NCBI RefSeq assembly: GCF_016862195.1
Contig: NZ_BOMM01000012.1
Coordinates: 124,001 to 188,000, forward strand
Origin: Paractinoplanes ferrugineus
Lineage (GTDB): Bacteria; Actinomycetota; Actinomycetes; Mycobacteriales; Micromonosporaceae
Direction of reading: 5' to 3'
Length of the DNA stretch: 64,000 bases
The notes beneath the pieces were generated by a model. It did no database searches, was not told the DNA's origin, and worked only from the letters and a program-made list of their open reading frames with translations. Made by a program: the position numbers and the translations under genes. How positions within the stretch are numbered: the stretch's first letter is position 1; the number at the start of each line of letters is the position of its first letter. Below, piece by piece: positions 16,940-25,041 of the stretch.

Positions 16940-18861
16940 CTTCGCGCGTGGCCCGGCTGGCAACCGCGAGCATCGGGCTGATCTGTGGGGTGCTGGCACT
17001 TGGCCGGCTCCTGATCGAGCTCTTCCTGCTCACCTCCGGCCACGACCATCCCGGCGTGCAGATCGTCACGCAGCTCGGCTGCGGGCTGATCACGCTCGGC
17101 CTCGGCACCGCGCTCCTCGTCTCCGGGCACCGGGACCGGGCCATGCGGCCGTTCGCCCTGGCCCTACTGGCCGGCGCCGGATCCGATCTCGGCCCGGTGA
17201 TCACCGGTGACTTCATCCTCCCGGCGGTGTCCCTGGGCGCCTTCGCCTGCGCGCTGCTGTCCTACCCGCCGGCCGGTGGACCGCGCAGCCCCGACCGGGA
17301 CGAGATCGTGGTGGCGGCCGGCTCGACCGCCGCGCTGGGCGCGGCCGTCGCGGCCGCCTTCCCGCCGGCGCTGAGCCAGATCGCGCTCTTCGGCGCCATG
17401 CTGCCGGCACTCGCCTTCATGCTTCTGCGGCATCGGGGGCGCGCCGACCTGACCGCGATCGAGCGGGCCCGGATCCGGCTGCTCTTCGGCATCCTGGTCA
17501 GCGCGGCCCTGATCATGCTGGTGCTGATGCTGGTCTTCCTGCCCATCCCGGCGGTACGCGATCCGGCGCCGCTGGTCTGGTTCAGTCATCTCGTGCCGGT
17601 CACCGTCGCGATCGCCGCGAGCCGGCGCGCGTCCCTGCGAGCGGTTCAGCGCCGGCTCGGCACCGTACTCGTCGTCGCCCTGGTCACCGTTCTGATCGGC
17701 GGCCTGTTCGTGGTCCTGCACACCGTCGTGCCGGCTCCGGTCGCGGCGGTGCCGGCGGCCGTGCTCCTGCGTCCCGTTCACGTTCGCGTCGAGCGTTACC
17801 TCAACCGCCTGCTCTACGGGCGGCGCCCGACGCCCTACAGCGTGCTGGCGCGGATCGGCGCGCTGGCGCGGGCGAGCACGCCGCACACCACCGATCTGGC
17901 CCGGGTCACCGAAGCGGTCGGACGCGATCTGGGCGCGCACGTGTGCCGGCTCAGCGTGGTGCGACCGGGGCTGCCCGAGCGTACGTACGCGTGGACCCGC
18001 CCCGGGGCGAGCGAGACCGAAGCCCTGGTCACGCTGCCCATCACCCGCGGCGGCGTACGGCTCGGCTCGATCACGGTGGACCGCTCGGCCACGCTGGTGC
18101 CGGACACCCGGCACGCCCCGCTGGTGGCCGACGTGGCCGACAGCCTCAGCGCGGTGCTCGAGGCGTACCGCCTGCAGATCGAACTGGAACGCCAGATGCG
18201 GACCGTCCAGGCGCACACGGCGGAGATCGGCCGCTCCCGGCAGCGGCTGGTGGCCGAGATGGACGCCGAACGCCGGCGGATCGAGCGGGACCTGCACGAC
18301 GGCGCCCAGCACCACCTGGTCTCGTTGCGGCTGGCGATCGGGCTGGCCGAGCACCGGGTCCGCACCGACGGCACCGAGGCGGCCAAGGCCCACCTCGACC
18401 GGATCACCGTCCAGATCGACGAGGCGGAGTCCATCCTGGCGCGTACGGCCACGGGCGGGACCTCACCGCGGCTCACCGAACTCGGACTGGTCGCGGCGCT
18501 GGAGACGGAACTGGGCCTGCGCGTCACGACCACCGGCATGCCGGCCGAGCGGCGGTTCCCGGCCGCGATCGAGAAGGCTGTCTGGTTCTGCTGTCTCGAA
18601 GCGGTGCACAACGCTCGCAAACACGCGCCCGGCGCAGCCGTCCGGCTCTCCCTCGACCTCGGCGGGGACCGCCTGGAGTTCGGTGTCCACGACGACGGCC
18701 CGGGCTGGGACATGACCGCGGGAACCGACGGCCTGGGCCGCGGTCTGCGGAACATGACGGCTCGGGTCACGGCGCTGGGCGGCATGGTCGAGGTGCGTTC
18801 GCACCCCGCCACCGGCACGCGAATAGCCGGCTGGGTGCCGTTGCCGGTCACGCCCAGCTGA
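16936..18861 (+). CDS. Multi-pass membrane sensor histidine kinase (NarL/DesK type)
   Basis: 641 residues. The N-terminal 290 contain about eight hydrophobic segments, followed by a GAF-like region (about 300-400) and a coiled stretch. The HisKA_3 motif RDLHDGAQHH carries His454, and the HATPase_c has its N-box EAVHNARKHA and lid DDGPGWD, so this is the only complete kinase in the operon. It is expected to phosphorylate the response regulator encoded at 14995-15660. GTG 16936 overlaps the stop of the pseudokinase gene (GTGA). The membrane-embedded sensor suggests a lipid, envelope or small hydrophobic signal, but this is inference. Confidence 0.9.
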   Translation: MTSRVARLATASIGLICGVLALGRLLIELFLLTSGHDHPGVQIVTQLGCGLITLGLGTALLVSGHRDRAMRPFALALLAGAGSDLGPVITGDFILPAVSLGAFACALLSYPPAGGPRSPDRDEIVVAAGSTAALGAAVAAAFPPALSQIALFGAMLPALAFMLLRHRGRADLTAIERARIRLLFGILVSAALIMLVLMLVFLPIPAVRDPAPLVWFSHLVPVTVAIAASRRASLRAVQRRLGTVLVVALVTVLIGGLFVVLHTVVPAPVAAVPAAVLLRPVHVRVERYLNRLLYGRRPTPYSVLARIGALARASTPHTTDLARVTEAVGRDLGAHVCRLSVVRPGLPERTYAWTRPGASETEALVTLPITRGGVRLGSITVDRSATLVPDTRHAPLVADVADSLSAVLEAYRLQIELERQMRTVQAHTAEIGRSRQRLVAEMDAERRRIERDLHDGAQHHLVSLRLAIGLAEHRVRTDGTEAAKAHLDRITVQIDEAESILARTATGGTSPRLTELGLVAALETELGLRVTTTGMPAERRFPAAIEKAVWFCCLEAVHNARKHAPGAAVRLSLDLGGDRLEFGVHDDGPGWDMTAGTDGLGRGLRNMTARVTALGGMVEVRSHPATGTRIAGWVPLPVTPS

Positions 18862-19966
18862 ACCGCTGAGCGCGCTGCCGCAGCTCACCGATCGAGGCGA
18901 GGTCCAACTCGATCTCGGCGAGGGCCTCCGGCAGTCGCTCGCTCTCCGCGGCCGCGCGGCGTGCCGCATCGGCCATCGCCGACAGCCGGCGCGACTCGTT
19001 CGTCACCGCCTCACTCAGACCGGCATGCATCTGCTGTTCGATGGCGCGTACCTCGTCGCGCACCCGCTTGCTGACCGCCAGCCGGAACGCGTCGATCAAC
19101 GACCGCAGCTCACCGGCGCTCTCCGCGTCGCGCCGGCTCCGTTGCCGCTGCCGCTCGCCGGCCAGGGCGGCCCCGCCCAGGCCGGCCGCGCCGGTCACGG
19201 CCGCGACCACGGTCAGCCACAACGACATCCCGATGCCGAAGAGCCGGGGAAGGACGAGGGCGACCATGATGCCGCTGTAGGTCGGCATGACGACACCGAC
19301 CAGCCGGGTGGCCAGCGCCTGCCGTTCGGACAGGGCTCGCGGACCGCGGTGGATGTAGTCCACCAGGTCGGCCGGCGGCTCGAGATCGAGAACGACGGGC
19401 GGCACCGGCTCGCTCAGTCCGATCGAGGAGGCGACCCGCTCGCCGATCTCACCCGCCGCCAGACGCACCGCCCGGTGCACCGCCTCGACCTCGGCCACCA
19501 GGCGTTTGCGCACCCAGCGGTCGAGCTCGTCGCCGGTCAGTCCCTGCTCCTCGATGGCTCCGGTGCCCTCGTCGAGCAGCGCGCGCAACCAGTTGTGCAC
19601 GGCGAACTCGATGTCCGAATCGGTCGCCGCCAGGGCATCGCCGAGAACTCGCGGCCAGCGGCCGGCCCGGTCCTGGAACTGGCGCAGGCGGGACTCCGCG
19701 TGCCGCGCCTCGGCGGCCAGCCGCGCCCCGCGGCCGGGATCGGCCAGGGTGGCCTGTCGGCTGCGAAGGTCGACCTCCAGCGAGCGCAGCGCACCCACCA
19801 CCGTGTCGGCGACGGCCGCGGCCGGGCGAGCGGCCGCCAGGTCGGCGGCGGCCAACCGCATCCGGCGTACGAGATCGGGCCGGACGTTGGCCTCGGCCCC
19901 GCGCAGCACCAGGTCGACAATTTCCCCCAGGTCGTCCTGGACGACCGGGTCGTTCGTCACGGTCAT
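18848..19966 (-). CDS. Helical protein with membrane hairpin, dynamin-C-terminus-like, function unknown
   Basis: 372 residues, nearly all helical and Ala/Arg/Glu-rich. Residues 220-265 contain two adjacent hydrophobic helices (GVVMPTYSGIMVALVLP and MSLWLTVVAAVTGAAGL), flanked by long charged helices. This layout resembles the C-terminal stalk and membrane paddle of bacterial dynamin-like proteins, but no GTPase motif is present. ATG 19966 has GGAGG five bases upstream; the GTG at 19978 overlaps that RBS. It converges on the kinase gene with a 14-bp overlap and is probably co-transcribed with the repeat protein 73 bp upstream. Confidence 0.65.
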   Translation of the reverse strand: MTVTNDPVVQDDLGEIVDLVLRGAEANVRPDLVRRMRLAAADLAAARPAAAVADTVVGALRSLEVDLRSRQATLADPGRGARLAAEARHAESRLRQFQDRAGRWPRVLGDALAATDSDIEFAVHNWLRALLDEGTGAIEEQGLTGDELDRWVRKRLVAEVEAVHRAVRLAAGEIGERVASSIGLSEPVPPVVLDLEPPADLVDYIHRGPRALSERQALATRLVGVVMPTYSGIMVALVLPRLFGIGMSLWLTVVAAVTGAAGLGGAALAGERQRQRSRRDAESAGELRSLIDAFRLAVSKRVRDEVRAIEQQMHAGLSEAVTNESRRLSAMADAARRAAAESERLPEALAEIELDLASIGELRQRAQRFSWA

Positions 19967-20039
19967 CGTGGCCTCCACCAGGTGCCGGTCGGAGGGCGGA
20001 CGGCCGCCGGCCGAAGCCGGCGGCTACCCACGCCAGTCG

Positions 20040-20360
20040 TCAGTGGCAGGAGAGGAACGAGTTGTGGTCGAAGCTGATCAGACCGCGCGGGCCGTCGTGG
20101 CACTCCTGGCCACCGCCCCAGCGCGGGCCGTCGTTGCAGTCCTGGATGCCGCTCCAGCGCGGGCCGTCGTCGCAGCCCTGGATGCCGCTCCAGCCGCCAC
20201 CGCCGCCCCAGCCACCGCCCCAGCCACCGCCGTCGTGGCAGCCGTTGTCGCCCCAGCCGAACTGATGCGATCCCTGGCCCCGGCCGAAGCTGATGAAGCG
20301 CTGGCCCGGGTCGAAGCATTCTTCCTTGCCGCCTTGGTGGGCGCTGTGCCACTTCGTCAT
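20040..20360 (-). CDS. Gly/Trp-rich protein with Cys-Asp-Gly repeats, unknown
   Basis: 106 residues from ATG 20360, with AAGGA at suitable spacing. No signal peptide or membrane helix. The composition is extreme: about one third Gly, many Trp/His/Asp, six Cys and almost no aliphatic core. Four copies of C(H/D/N)DG are seen, three in a 12-residue register (CDDGPRWSGIQD, CNDGPRWGGGQE, CHDGPRG). Both ends carry an ISF motif (RFISFG near residue 25 and LISFDHNSF near the C-terminus). GC3 is about 95% on this strand, supporting it over the Ala-rich antisense frame. Structural repeat protein, metal binder or peptide precursor are all possible; no family recognised. Confidence 0.65.
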   Translation of the reverse strand: MTKWHSAHQGGKEECFDPGQRFISFGRGQGSHQFGWGDNGCHDGGGWGGGWGGGGGWSGIQGCDDGPRWSGIQDCNDGPRWGGGQECHDGPRGLISFDHNSFLSCH

Positions 20361-20433
20361 GTCACTGTCCTTCAAATCGGGGGGTCGTTCTGACTGGGAC
20401 GATGCTGCCGCGTCATCGCCTACGCCATCGACC

Positions 20434-20468
20434 GAGCAAACCCCCGAAGTCCAAGGAGCCAACCCCCG
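20434..20468. promoter_or_regulatory. 22-bp-spaced direct repeats upstream of the Gly/Trp-rich gene
   Basis: GAGCAAACCCCCG (20434-20446) and GAGCCAACCCCCG (20456-20468) differ at one base and are spaced 22 bp, two helical turns. They lie 74-108 bases upstream of the start at 20360, on the side of the tRNA gene. The spacing is typical of a site bound by a dimeric activator such as a response regulator. No strong sigma-70 promoter is visible nearby. Confidence 0.4.
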
Positions 20469-20541
20469 AGGCCGGAGTGGGGTTCTCCCTACCTCAAAGG
20501 TGCGCGTCAACCACGGAGAGTGACATCAGAATTCCTTTGGG

Positions 20542-20624
20542 TGCCCGGGGCGGGTCTCGAACCCGCACGCCTCGAAAGGCAGCCGCTTTTAAGGCGGCCG
20601 TGTCTGCCATTCCACCACCCGGGC
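20542..20624 (-). tRNA. tRNA-Leu (anticodon UAA; bldA type)
   Basis: On the minus strand the acceptor 5' arm GCCCGGG (20618-20624) pairs with CCCGGGC (20543-20549), the D arm GGTGGAATGGCAGAC follows, and the anticodon stem GCCGC/GCGGC encloses the loop CTTAAAA with anticodon TAA. A long variable arm (GCCTTTCGAGGC) marks a class II tRNA and the T arm GCGGGTTCGAGACCCGC is intact. Discriminator is A; a standard CCA is not encoded. It reads UUA, the rarest codon in such GC-rich genomes. In Streptomyces this tRNA (bldA) limits translation of developmental and accessory genes. Confidence 0.95.
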
Positions 20625-20683
20625 GGGCAAGGAACACCGTATCGGTTGCCGGTGGGGTGGTGGAATCGGACAGGCGGGTGGGT

Positions 20684-22033
20684 CTAGCGAGCTCCGGCGC
20701 CCACTGTTTCGCGCTCCGCCGGGACCGAGGGGGTCACGTGGGTGAATTCCTCGCGCGGGGTGTGCAGTTGACCGAGTGCCACGGTCTCGCGGCGCAGCAC
20801 GAAGGCGAGCGTCCAGTCGGCGACGACCCGGACTTTGCGGTTGAACGACGGGATACGGCTCATGTGGTACGTCCGGTGCATGAACCACGCGGGCATGCCC
20901 TTGACCTTGATGCCGTAGACGTGCGCGACACCCTTGTAGAGGCCGAGGCCGGCGACGCTGCCGACGTACTTGTGCCGGTATTCCTCGGGCTCACCGCCGA
21001 GGACCACCTCGCGGATGTTGTCGGCGAGCACCTTCGCCTGCCGGACCGCGTGCTGGGCGCTCGGCGAGCACCAGCCGCCCGGGTTGGTCAGGTCGGGGAC
21101 CTGGGCGCAGTCACCGGCCGACCAGGCGCCCTCGAGCACCGTGTCGCCGTCGACGACCTGCAGGGTGGGCCGGCAGGTGACGTGGCCACGGGGGCCGCGC
21201 GGCAGGTCGGTGCGGTCCAGCATCGGCGACGGCTTGACGCCGGCCGTCCAGACCAGGGTCTCGGCCTGGAAACGTTCACCGTCACTGAGCACGATCTCGC
21301 CGTCGACGCACGACTCGAGCCGGGTGTCCAGACGCAGGTCGATGCCGCGTTTGTCGAGCTCGCGGGCGGCGTACGCGCCCATCTTCGGGCCGACCTCGGG
21401 CAGGATGCGGTTGGTCGCCTCGACGAGCACGAAGCGCACCTCGGCCTGGTCGAGGTCGGGGTAGTAGCGCAGGGCGTCGCGGACGACGTCCTCCATCTCC
21501 GCGAGCGCCTCGATGCCGGCGAAGCCGCCGCCGACGAACACGAAGGTCAGCGATGCCTTGCGCACCGCCGGGTCGGGGGTGACCGCCGCGACGTCGAGCC
21601 GGTTCAGGATGTGGTTACGCAGGTAGATGGCCTCACCGATGGTCTTGAACCCGATGCCCCGCTCGCGCAGGCCGGGGATCGGCAGGGTCCGGGAGACCGA
21701 GCCGGGCGCCACGATGATGTGGTCGTACGTCATCTCGGTGGACGGGCCGTCGATCGGCTGGACGGTGACCGTCTTGCGCGCGTGCTCGATCTTCGTCACT
21801 TCGCCGGACACGATGCGGCACTTGGACAGCTCCCGACGGAGCGGAACGACCGAGTGCCGCGGGCTGATGTTGCCGGCCGCCGCCTCGGGCAGGAACGGCT
21901 GGTAGGTCATGTGCGGCTGAGGGTCGATGACGACCACCTCGGCGCGGCGCCGGTTGAGCTTCTTGGACAGGCGCAGGGCGGCGTACAGACCGACGTGACC
22001 TGCTCCTACGACAACGATGCGCTGCGGATTCAC
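20684..22033 (-). CDS. Type II NADH dehydrogenase (NDH-2) family flavoprotein
   Basis: 449 residues. The N-terminal FAD-binding Rossmann loop is VVVGAGHVG (residues 6-14), a second dinucleotide (NADH) loop VFVGGGFAGIE is central, and LVWTAGVKPSP plus GAWSAGDCAQVPD fit the pyridine nucleotide-disulfide oxidoreductase core of single-subunit NADH:quinone oxidoreductases. The C-terminal third (GLYKGVAHVYGIKVKG, MPAWFMHRTYHM) fits the membrane-associating region. It transfers electrons from NADH to menaquinone without proton pumping. GTG 22033 was chosen because the Rossmann fold starts just after it; the frame continues to 22117 without similarity. RBS is weak. Confidence 0.88.
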   Translation of the reverse strand: MNPQRIVVVGAGHVGLYAALRLSKKLNRRRAEVVVIDPQPHMTYQPFLPEAAAGNISPRHSVVPLRRELSKCRIVSGEVTKIEHARKTVTVQPIDGPSTEMTYDHIIVAPGSVSRTLPIPGLRERGIGFKTIGEAIYLRNHILNRLDVAAVTPDPAVRKASLTFVFVGGGFAGIEALAEMEDVVRDALRYYPDLDQAEVRFVLVEATNRILPEVGPKMGAYAARELDKRGIDLRLDTRLESCVDGEIVLSDGERFQAETLVWTAGVKPSPMLDRTDLPRGPRGHVTCRPTLQVVDGDTVLEGAWSAGDCAQVPDLTNPGGWCSPSAQHAVRQAKVLADNIREVVLGGEPEEYRHKYVGSVAGLGLYKGVAHVYGIKVKGMPAWFMHRTYHMSRIPSFNRKVRVVADWTLAFVLRRETVALGQLHTPREEFTHVTPSVPAERETVGAGAR

Positions 22034-22095
22034 ATATTGATTGTCTCGCCTGGAAGCGCTCGACGCCCCGTTCTGTGACGTACGACAAGCCCGTT

Positions 22096-22101
22096 TGTCA
22101 A
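22096..22101 (-). promoter_or_regulatory. Candidate -35 element for the NDH-2 gene
   Basis: On the minus strand a perfect TTGACA lies 63 bases upstream of GTG 22033. Seventeen bases downstream is TCACAG, a poor -10, so the promoter assignment is tentative. A GTGAA/TTCAC inverted pair further upstream (about 22108-22136) could be an operator. Confidence 0.3.
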
Positions 22102-22131
22102 GTGCCGTGAAGCACATATTTCAGGGAGATT

Positions 22132-22698
22132 TCACGCTCGGCGCAGAAGCCGTGCGATCAGGACGGTGGCGCCGACCGCCCCGAGAATGCCGAGCAGGGT
22201 GGCCACCAGAAACGCACCACCGGCCAGATCGGCGGAAAGCGCCAGAGTGACCACGGTGAGTACGGCCGAGACCAGTAGGACCGCCGCGGCGCGCAACAGC
22301 CAGCCCCCGACCACCTCCAGGTTGACCACCGCGTCGTAGGGCAGAACCGCGGCCAGGGCCGTCAAGGTGTGTCCGAGGTAGAGCAACGACGCGATCGACA
22401 GCACCCGCCACAACTCGACCGAGGCCCCGTACCCGGCGGTGTCGACGAGCCAACCGGTCACCACCACCATCGCGGCCAGGGTGGCCCCCCGGCCGCGCGG
22501 CACCACCGCCGGATAGACGGCGAGCAACGTGAGGGGGATGAAATATTGCGTCCCGGTGAGCGAGACCGGCCACGCCACAAGCATCGCGAGCAGGCCCGAT
22601 ATGCCTATCCCGCACCGAACCAGGAACGGGGTGCCGGTGGCTCGGGCGGTGACCGCCCGGGCGGCCGCCACGGCGTTCGTCACTGAACCGGCCATCAT
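22132..22698 (-). CDS. Five-helix membrane protein of the MoxR/DUF58 operon, unknown function
   Basis: 188 residues. Start ATG 22698 overlaps the DUF58 stop by 4 bases (ATGATG context), so it is the last gene of the operon. About five hydrophobic segments are seen (for example GISGLLAMLVAWPVSLTGTQ and AVLLVSAVLTVVTLALSADL), with very few charged residues. No named domain recognised. Its coupling to MoxR and DUF58 suggests a role in the same membrane complex, which is inference. Confidence 0.7.
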   Translation of the reverse strand: MMAGSVTNAVAAARAVTARATGTPFLVRCGIGISGLLAMLVAWPVSLTGTQYFIPLTLLAVYPAVVPRGRGATLAAMVVVTGWLVDTAGYGASVELWRVLSIASLLYLGHTLTALAAVLPYDAVVNLEVVGGWLLRAAAVLLVSAVLTVVTLALSADLAGGAFLVATLLGILGAVGATVLIARLLRRA

Positions 22699-24056
22699 CG
22701 CCCCCGCGGAGCCGAGGCGAGCCGGGCCACGTCGCGCAGCACCAGGTCGAGGCTGCCGGACCCGGCCCAGGCCACCACCGGGACGCCGTGCTCGCGCAAC
22801 CGGCCCAGCACGTTCTCCCGTTCCATCCGCCACAGCCGAGTGGCCAGCGGCGTCCACTGGCCCCGGTTGCCGGGGGCGGCGTCCGGCGGCAGCGTGTCGA
22901 CCGCCACCACGTAACGCCCGGACCGGGTGAGCTGGGCCAGCATGTCGGCCGAGCGGGGATCGACAAGCGGGGTCAACACCATCACCAGAGCATCCGACGA
23001 GACGTGGTGGAAACCGAAGACGTTCGCGTAGTCGTCGTCGCCCTCGACCGGATCGGGGCGGACGTCGAGCAGCCACTCCAGGACCGTCAGGTATTGCCGG
23101 CGGCCGGTGGCGGCCCGCAGCCGGCGGGCCGTCGCACCGTACTCCAGCAGCGAGACCCGGTCGCCGCGCTGGAGGTAGTGCTCGGCGATCGCGGCCGCGG
23201 CCCGGACCGTGGTGTCGAGCACCGACGCACCCCCGGCCACGCCACCGGACCGGCCCACCTCACCCAGCACGTCGAGCAGCAGCAGCACCTCGGCGTCCCG
23301 GTCGGACAGGGTCGAGGCGACATGCAGGTCGCGGGTGCGCAGGGAGACCCGCCAGTCGATGCGCCGGAGCCGGTCGCCGGGCGCGAACGGGCGTACCCCC
23401 GCGAGCTCGCCGCCCTCCCCCGGTCGCCGCGACCGGTGGTTTCCCACCAGGCCGGCCGCCGCCGGCATGGCCTCGGTCGCCTTGAACGGATCGGTGACCG
23501 GATAGACCCGCACGCCCCGGGCCGGCACCACCACCGGCCGGCAGGCCAGCAGACCGCCACAGGCCGCCACGCGGGCCGCGGCCGGGCCGACGTCCTGCCG
23601 CCCCCACCGGTTGGCGTCGCCGGGCAGATCGACCGCGTGCCAGCCGTCCGGCGGCACCGAGATCGCGAACGGGCGATCGGCGTGTTCCAGCTTGAGCCAC
23701 GGCGACGTGCGGGTGCGCACCACGACCAGGTCGTAGGCGATGACGTCGGGGTTGGTCACGGTGAGCGAGGCGTCCACGTGGCCGCCCTCGACGATGTGTT
23801 CGTCGCCGGTCGCGATGGTCAGCTCGGGGGCCGAGCGCGGCATCCGGCGCAGGCTCGCCGCGGCACCGATCGCGAACGGCGCGGCCAGCAGCACCAGGTC
23901 GACCCGGCCCAGGGCCACCCCGAGCAGCAGGAGCAGACCGGTCAGCAGCACCGCCCGGCCCAGCGCCCGGGTCGGCACCCACGCCGGACCGGCGAACTGC
24001 TCCGGCTCGGGCGGGAGCGGCGGCACCATGTGCCGCAGCGGGGGACGGTCAGTCAT
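22695..24056 (-). CDS. DUF58 domain protein
   Basis: 453 residues. Two hydrophobic helices near residues 30-70 anchor the protein; DUF58 follows, with the signature region GELAGVRPFAPGDRLRRIDW (about 215-234) and a von Willebrand A-like fold with DVLGEVG. DUF58 proteins are regularly encoded next to MoxR AAA+ ATPases and are thought to be assembly or chaperone partners of cell-envelope or enzyme complexes. ATG 24056 overlaps the end of moxR by 8 bp and its stop overlaps the next start, giving tight translational coupling. Confidence 0.9.
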   Translation of the reverse strand: MTDRPPLRHMVPPLPPEPEQFAGPAWVPTRALGRAVLLTGLLLLLGVALGRVDLVLLAAPFAIGAAASLRRMPRSAPELTIATGDEHIVEGGHVDASLTVTNPDVIAYDLVVVRTRTSPWLKLEHADRPFAISVPPDGWHAVDLPGDANRWGRQDVGPAAARVAACGGLLACRPVVVPARGVRVYPVTDPFKATEAMPAAAGLVGNHRSRRPGEGGELAGVRPFAPGDRLRRIDWRVSLRTRDLHVASTLSDRDAEVLLLLDVLGEVGRSGGVAGGASVLDTTVRAAAAIAEHYLQRGDRVSLLEYGATARRLRAATGRRQYLTVLEWLLDVRPDPVEGDDDYANVFGFHHVSSDALVMVLTPLVDPRSADMLAQLTRSGRYVVAVDTLPPDAAPGNRGQWTPLATRLWRMERENVLGRLREHGVPVVAWAGSGSLDLVLRDVARLASAPRGR

Positions 24057-25041
24057 GCCGCGCGTAGGTGGGCAGCGCGCCGCTGGCCGGCGCCGGCACG
24101 TTTGTCAGCACCTCCTGCACCACGAAGGCGGGGTCGACACGACGCAGCCACATCTCCGGCCGCAGCGTGATCCGGTGGGCCAGGGCCGGGATCGCCACGT
24201 CCTTGACGTCCTCCGGCACCACGTAGTCGCGGCCGGCCATCGCGGCCCGCGCCCGGGCCAGCAGCAGCAGCGCCAGCGAGCCGCGCGGCGACGAACCGAC
24301 AAGCACCGACGCGTGCTCCCGGGTGGCCGCGGCGAGCGACACGATGTAGCGGCCGATCGAGTCCTCGACCGTGACGCTCTCCAGCGCGGCCTGCATCGCC
24401 TGCAGCACCTGGGCATTGACCACCGGCTGCAGGAAAGCCTCCTCCTGGCGGCGGTTCATCCGGCGCTGCAGGACCTCCCACTCCTCCTCGGCGCTCGGAT
24501 AGCCGAACGACACCCGGATCAGGAACCGGTCGAGCTGCGCCTCGGGCAGCGGATAGGTGCCCTCGTACTCGATCGGGTTGGCCGTGGCCAGCACGTGGAA
24601 CGGCGGATCGAGGCGGTAGGTCACCCCCTCGACCGAGACCTGCTTCTCCTGCATCGCCTCGAGCAGCGCCGCCTGCGTCTTCGGCGGCGTGCGGTTGATC
24701 TCGTCGGCGAGCAGCATGTTGGTGAAGACCGGACCGGCCCGGAACGCGAAGTCACCCTTGCGCTGGTCGTAGAGGAACGAGCCGGTGACGTCGGCCGGCA
24801 GCAGGTCGGGAGTGAACTGCAAGCGGCGGAAGTCGAGGCCGAGCGACTGCGCGAACGAGCGGGCGGTCAGCGTCTTACCCAGGCCGGGCAGGTCCTCCAG
24901 GAGCACGTGACCACCGGCCAGGATGCCGGCCAGGACGAGCTCCAGGGAGTCGCGCTTGCCCACCAGGACGCTGCCGACCGAGTCGAGAACGGCACCGGCC
25001 AGCCTGCCCACCTCGTACGGGGGAAGGGCATTTTCCGTCAC
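24049..25041 (-). CDS. MoxR-family AAA+ ATPase
   Basis: 330 residues. Walker A LEDLPGLGKT with Lys56, Walker B LLADEINR, sensor region ATANPIEYEGTYPLPEAQLDRF and the C-terminal lid (RGSLALLLLARARAAMAGRD) place it firmly in the MoxR AAA+ family, hexameric ATP-dependent chaperones that activate or assemble partner proteins, often with DUF58/VWA partners. GTG 25041 overlaps the upstream gene by 4 bases; the 3' end overlaps DUF58 by 8. Confidence 0.94.
   Translation of the reverse strand: MTENALPPYEVGRLAGAVLDSVGSVLVGKRDSLELVLAGILAGGHVLLEDLPGLGKTLTARSFAQSLGLDFRRLQFTPDLLPADVTGSFLYDQRKGDFAFRAGPVFTNMLLADEINRTPPKTQAALLEAMQEKQVSVEGVTYRLDPPFHVLATANPIEYEGTYPLPEAQLDRFLIRVSFGYPSAEEEWEVLQRRMNRRQEEAFLQPVVNAQVLQAMQAALESVTVEDSIGRYIVSLAAATREHASVLVGSSPRGSLALLLLARARAAMAGRDYVVPEDVKDVAIPALAHRITLRPEMWLRRVDPAFVVQEVLTNVPAPASGALPTYARHD

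Noticed and set aside
20070-20190. 36-bp tandem similarity resembling a CRISPR-like repeat
   Set aside because: Units are contiguous without spacers and lie in frame within a coding sequence.
19506-20393. Ala/Val-rich plus-strand frame covering the Gly/Trp repeat gene
   Set aside because: No RBS, low-complexity Ala-Pro composition as expected for the complement of Gly/Trp/Arg codons; the minus frame has higher GC3 and a good RBS.
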